64,000 nt of DNA from Brachybacterium timonense. Its GTDB lineage: Bacteria; Actinomycetota; Actinomycetes; Actinomycetales; Dermabacteraceae. Every line of letters begins with the position of its first letter. Position 1 is the stretch's first letter. Made by a program: the position numbers and the translations under genes. The stretch is taken from positions 2,889,441 through 2,953,440 of the forward strand of contig NZ_LT984895.1 of NCBI RefSeq assembly GCF_900258505.1. The letters run 5' to 3'. The notes beneath the pieces are model-generated. The model searched no databases, had not been told where the DNA came from, and saw nothing but the letters and a program-made list of their open reading frames with translations. Below, in pieces: positions 60,751-64,000 of the stretch.

Positions 60751-62454
60751 TCAGGGGACGATCTTGCCGGGGTTCAGGTTCCGGCCCGGGTCAGCGTTCT
60801 CATACAGGCCCTGCAGCATGCGCACGCCCACCTCACCGATGTCCTGGCTGATCCAGGGGCGATGCTCGGTGCCAACACCGTGGTGGTGGGACAGCCCCGC
60901 GCGCAGGTCGACGAACTGCTGCTGGATTGCGTTCTTGATCTCGTAGTACTCCTCGAGCGCGGTCTCCTCGGAGGAGTACGGCACCGCGAAGGTGAAGTAC
61001 AGGCAGGCGCCACCGTGGTAGCTGTGCGACATGTGGCAGAACAGGAAACCGGGGCGGCCGGTGGCGTTCTGGACCTCGTAGAAGCGGTCATACACGCGCG
61101 AGTGGATCTCGTTGAGCTGAGACCAGGTGCCGCCGGTCTCGCACACGTCACCGAAGACCTGGTAGTTCAGCAGGAAGTCGCGCAGGTAGGGGGTGTCGAA
61201 CTTCTTCTGGTCGTACACCGCGCCTGGTCCGGCGCCCAGGGTGATGCCGCCGTTCTTGCCGACGATCTTCTTCACGAGCGCCTTTTCCCGCTCGACATTG
61301 GCTTTGGTGCCCTCGAAGCAGACGTAGGCGATGCACATTTCTTCGTCGGTGTCCCAGCCGCGCGAGCGCAGGAAGGCGAAGAGGCCCTCCTGAACCTTCG
61401 CCATCGCCTTCCCCTTGGTGGAGGTCGGCTCCTTCACGAGCGCCAGGGAGAAACGGGTCTCGGGGCCGTCGGACAGGCGGGCGAAGACGGGGTTCGCTTC
61501 GGAGCGGGCAATGGCGTGCATGCCGCGGATGCCGTGCTCCCAGTCGGGGTACATGTAGGCGATCACCTGGCGCACCGGGGCGAGGCGGTGCACCTGCACG
61601 GTGCATTCCGTGATCACGCCCAGGCGCCCTTCGGAGCCCAGCAGCATTTCGTGCACGCTCGAGCCGGAGTCGCGGCCGGGGATCGGCTTGGTGACCACGA
61701 CACCGTCGAGGGTCACGGCACGCATACCGCGCACGATGTCCTCGATGTCGCCGTACTTGTCGGACTGCATGCCGGTGGAGCGGGTCGCGGCCCACCCACC
61801 GAGCGTGGAGTAGGTGAAGGAGTCGGGGAAGTGGCCCAGGGTCCAGCCCCGCTCATTGAGCTGTTCCTCGAGCTCGGGCCCGTACGCGCCAGCCTGGATG
61901 CGGGCGAGCGCGGCGGTGTCGTCGATCTCCAGCAGCTGCTTCATCCGCCCCATGTTCAGCGACAGAACCGGGCGCTGCTCGTCCTCATCGGGTGTGACGG
62001 AACCGGAGATGCACGAGCCGCCACCGTAGGGGATCACGACAAGGTTCCGCTCGGCGGCCAGACGCAGCACGCCAGCCACCTCATTCTCATCGCCGGGATA
62101 CACCACGGCGTCGACCACGCGACCGAAGCGACCGGTGCGCACACGGAACAGGTCCGGCAAGGAGCGACCGAAGGACATGGTCACGCGGGTGTCATCGTCC
62201 ACGCGCAGGTTCTCGGCTCCGACGATGCCCTCCAGCGCGGCCTGCAGTTCGGAGCCGAGGATGCTCGCGGGCACCTCGTGGTCGGCCAGCTGCGGCTCGA
62301 CCGGTTCCGGCTTCTGCGTGAGGTCGATGCCGATCTTCTCCTTGGCCAGCGGGTTGAAGCCCGGCTTGTTGCGCCAGTTGAAGGTGACGTCGTCCATCCC
62401 CCAGCCCCACCACTTGTGGCGCTTGACGTCTGCTGCGGTGATAGGTGCGCTCAT
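60751..62454 (-). CDS. FAD-dependent alkylglycerone-phosphate synthase (AGPS)-like protein
   Basis: 567 residues. The N-terminus reads 'HKWWGWGMDDVTFNW', a hallmark of AGPS. The PCMH-type FAD domain follows (~100-300) with 'VIPYGGGSCISGSVTP', 'LGHFPDSFTYSTLGGWAATR' and 'STGMQSDKYGDIEDIV'. The cap domain follows, then the triple-His active-site motif H523-H525 in 'GLSHHHGVGTEHRPWI'. In eukaryotes AGPS exchanges the acyl chain of acyl-DHAP for a fatty alcohol, forming the ether bond. Here it overlaps a PlsC acyltransferase (ATGA) and an SDR lies before that. No peroxisomal targeting extension is present. It could instead be a related D-lactate/glycolate-type oxidase, but the HHH and WWGWG signatures favour AGPS. 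Confidence 0.85.
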   Translation of the reverse strand: MSAPITAADVKRHKWWGWGMDDVTFNWRNKPGFNPLAKEKIGIDLTQKPEPVEPQLADHEVPASILGSELQAALEGIVGAENLRVDDDTRVTMSFGRSLPDLFRVRTGRFGRVVDAVVYPGDENEVAGVLRLAAERNLVVIPYGGGSCISGSVTPDEDEQRPVLSLNMGRMKQLLEIDDTAALARIQAGAYGPELEEQLNERGWTLGHFPDSFTYSTLGGWAATRSTGMQSDKYGDIEDIVRGMRAVTLDGVVVTKPIPGRDSGSSVHEMLLGSEGRLGVITECTVQVHRLAPVRQVIAYMYPDWEHGIRGMHAIARSEANPVFARLSDGPETRFSLALVKEPTSTKGKAMAKVQEGLFAFLRSRGWDTDEEMCIAYVCFEGTKANVEREKALVKKIVGKNGGITLGAGPGAVYDQKKFDTPYLRDFLLNYQVFGDVCETGGTWSQLNEIHSRVYDRFYEVQNATGRPGFLFCHMSHSYHGGACLYFTFAVPYSSEETALEEYYEIKNAIQQQFVDLRAGLSHHHGVGTEHRPWISQDIGEVGVRMLQGLYENADPGRNLNPGKIVP

Positions 62455-63314
62455 CGGGCGCCTCCTTCGTCCTGCGGCGCTGAGCCGAGGACCTCGTCGT
62501 GGTGCTGGTCATACAGTTCGCGCACCCGATCGCGGATGCGTGAAGAGAATTCGACTGCAGACTCTCCGGTCTGCGCGGTCATCGGGTCGCCGAACACGAC
62601 GGCGACGGGCGGACGCCCCTTCACGGGCCAGCTGCGGCCCTTGGGCATCGCTTCATAGCCGCCCACGAGCGCGGCGGGGATCACGGGCACGCCCACGCCG
62701 ATCGCGAGGGCGGCGGCGCCGGGGTTGAAGGTGCCGATCCGGCCGGTCTTCTGTCGCCCTCCCTCAGGGAACACCAGGATCGGCACACCGGCGCGCAGCA
62801 GCCGACGGGACGTGCCGGAGTGGCGCTTGGAGCCGTCGCGGTCGATCGGGAAGGCGTTGAACAGCCAGCGCACGAACCAGCGTCGGTACCAGACGGTGAA
62901 GAAGTAGTCGGCGGCCACTCCGGTGGAGAGGAAGCGTGCCTGCGACCACGGCAGACCCTGGGCGATCATGGGGGCGTCCAGGTGGCTCGTATGGTTGGCG
63001 ACCAGCACGAATGGGCCGCGCACCGTGCGGACGCGACGCGCGACGTTCGCACTCGGGGTGATCGCGGAGCGCACCACGGAACGGAACACGACGCGCTGCA
63101 GGACGAACCGTGCGGCGGCGCGCCAGCGCGACCGGTATTTCACGAGGTCGCCGTCGGGAACGTCCCAGCCCTCACCGCGTGAGCGTGCGGACAGCGAACC
63201 GATCGGGCGGGCCGACGGTCGGGCAGGCCGCGCTGAGCCCGGCTCAGCGGGCGCCCGTGCACCCGTGGGCTCGGTGGTTGCGTCGTCGCCTGCCTGCTCG
63301 TGCCGTGACGTCAC
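62451..63314 (-). CDS. PlsC-family 1-acyl-glycerol-3-phosphate (or DHAP) acyltransferase
   Basis: 287 residues from the GTG at 63314. The first ~60 residues are disordered; then the acyltransferase signature 'VLVANHTSHLDAPMI' (H-x4-D, residues ~106-111) and 'ILVFPEGGRQKTGRIGTF' appear, with a membrane-associated helix between them. It is membrane-bound on the cytoplasmic side and transfers acyl groups to a glycerol-phosphate type acceptor. It starts 4 bases after the SDR stop, and its stop overlaps the AGPS-like ATG. Confidence 0.9.
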   Translation of the reverse strand: MTSRHEQAGDDATTEPTGARAPAEPGSARPARPSARPIGSLSARSRGEGWDVPDGDLVKYRSRWRAAARFVLQRVVFRSVVRSAITPSANVARRVRTVRGPFVLVANHTSHLDAPMIAQGLPWSQARFLSTGVAADYFFTVWYRRWFVRWLFNAFPIDRDGSKRHSGTSRRLLRAGVPILVFPEGGRQKTGRIGTFNPGAAALAIGVGVPVIPAALVGGYEAMPKGRSWPVKGRPPVAVVFGDPMTAQTGESAVEFSSRIRDRVRELYDQHHDEVLGSAPQDEGGAR

Positions 63315-63318
63315 CGGG

Positions 63319-64000
63319 TCAGCGCTCCTTGCTGCGTCGATGAGACAGGATCGCGCTCAGCCGCGCCACCAGGGAGCGCGGGGTCGAGCGCAGGACCGCA
63401 GCGATCAGCTTCCACCGCGCGGTCGGGATGCTGAAAGGCTTGCCACGTGCGAGGTCCTGCAGGCAGCCCTCCACGAGGGTGTCCGCATCGATCCACAGGA
63501 ACGGCGGGATCGAGGACCCCTTGATGCCGGCACGGGAATGGAACTCGGTGCGCACCCACCCGGGAGCCAGGCACGTGACCCTCACGCCGGTGCCCGCGAG
63601 CTGCACGCCGAGAGACTCGGAGTAGTTGTTCGTCCACGCTTTGATCGCGGTGTAGTTGTTCTGGGTCACGAAACCGGACACGGAGCCGACGTTGACGATC
63701 CAGCCATGGCCTCGTTCGCGCATGCCGCGCCCGGCGGCGCCGCCGAGCTTCAGCACGGCACGGATCATCACTTCGAAGCCGTGGTCGTGATCGGTCAGAT
63801 CAGGATCCAGCAGGCTTGCGCGCACGGAGAAGCCGGCATTGTTGATGAACACATCGATGGGGTCGGCCGCCTGTTCGAGTCGGTCAGCCACACGCTGCTG
63901 AGCATCACGGTCGGCAAGATCCGCGACGATGGTCTCCACGTCAACGCCGTAGGTCTCTCGCAGAGACTGTGCGGATTCCTCGAGCCGTTGCGGGTTCCGG
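63319..64000 (-). CDS. Short-chain dehydrogenase/reductase, N-terminus beyond window
   Basis: At least 227 residues; the 5' end runs off the window at 64000, so the NAD(P)-binding Gly motif is not visible. Present are 'IVADLADRDAQ', 'VFINNAGFSVRA' (N-N-A-G), 'VNVGSVSGF' (catalytic Ser), 'NYTAIKAWTNNYSESL' (Y-x3-K) and 'LAPGWVRTEFH'. A basic C-terminal segment may associate with the membrane. It is the first visible gene of the SDR-PlsC-AGPS operon. The eukaryotic acyl/alkyl-DHAP reductase also belongs to the SDR family, so this could reduce alkyl- or acyl-DHAP, but substrate cannot be read from sequence. Confidence 0.85.
   Translation of the reverse strand, partial: RNPQRLEESAQSLRETYGVDVETIVADLADRDAQQRVADRLEQAADPIDVFINNAGFSVRASLLDPDLTDHDHGFEVMIRAVLKLGGAAGRGMRERGHGWIVNVGSVSGFVTQNNYTAIKAWTNNYSESLGVQLAGTGVRVTCLAPGWVRTEFHSRAGIKGSSIPPFLWIDADTLVEGCLQDLARGKPFSIPTARWKLIAAVLRSTPRSLVARLSAILSHRRSKER

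Noticed and set aside
60433-62658. 741-codon plus-strand open frame opposite the AGPS-like gene
   Set aside because: Antisense shadow with His/Gly/Val-biased composition and no recognisable family. The minus strand encodes clear FAD and HHH motifs.

Overview
The window is 64 kb of high-GC DNA, densely coded, with many GTG starts and many ATGA/GTGA stop-start overlaps. The gene set points to an actinobacterium: an FHA/PstP/RodA/PbpA/PknA/PknB operon, CrgA, a class E sortase with DUF881, LppM, a coproporphyrin-dependent heme pathway with ChdC, and ESX-type WXG proteins. I lean towards the order Micrococcales (Dermabacteraceae/Brachybacterium-like), but the family is a guess. No IS element, prophage, CRISPR array or rRNA was seen. 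One tRNA is present, tRNA-Arg(ACG).

Layout. 0-2.8 kb: the end of a type VII secretion (ESX)-like locus: a long WXG-domain protein, an unrecognised cytoplasmic protein and a membrane protein with a PH-like tail. 2.9-9.1 kb: two large glycoside hydrolases (GH78-like and GH2 beta-galactosidase) separated by 56-bp tandem repeats and a long palindrome. 9.1-13.9 kb: two similar small membrane proteins, then on the minus strand tgt and a membrane-anchored beta-propeller protein. 14.0-22.5 kb: two acyltransferase-3/SGNH envelope-modifying enzymes flanking a polytopic DUF6541-like protein and an M18 aminopeptidase. 22.5-33.2 kb: a complete heme pathway, with hemA (plus a small coupled gene) divergent from hemE-cgoX-chdC-cpfC-hemC-hemD-hemB-hemL. 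All steps from glutamyl-tRNA to coproheme and on to heme b are encoded here.

33.3-40.5 kb: a beta-propeller lipoprotein, a Cys-motif acidic protein, a UDP-sulfoquinovose synthase (SQD1/SqdB) with an adjacent SqdX-like glycosyltransferase (a predicted sulfolipid cassette), two tandem serine beta-lactamase-like hydrolases, and a Tat-exported L,D-transpeptidase. 40.6-50.4 kb: the growth and division signalling operon fhaA-fhaB-pstP-rodA-pbpA-pknA-pknB-pabA/trpG, usually close to oriC in actinobacteria. 50.5-55.4 kb: the minus-strand DUF881-sortase E-small membrane protein group, divergent from crgA, followed by an SGNH lipase, LppM and tRNA-Arg. 55.4-56.1 kb: a gene-free segment with 80-bp tandem repeats and a perfect 23-bp stem hairpin. 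56.1-58.1 kb: a Gfo/Idh/MocA oxidoreductase and ThuA pair. 58.8-59.9 kb: an antigen-85/esterase-D type secreted esterase.

60.0-64.0 kb (minus strand): a phosphoglycerate-mutase-like phosphatase, then a tight three-gene operon of SDR (cut by the window end), PlsC-type acyltransferase and an alkyl-DHAP-synthase (AGPS)-like flavoenzyme. Those three activities match the three steps of the eukaryotic peroxisomal ether-lipid pathway. The ether-lipid operon and the SQD1/SqdX sulfolipid pair are the most interesting systems here. Both predict unusual membrane lipids for an actinobacterium. All function calls come from reading motifs; no database search was run.
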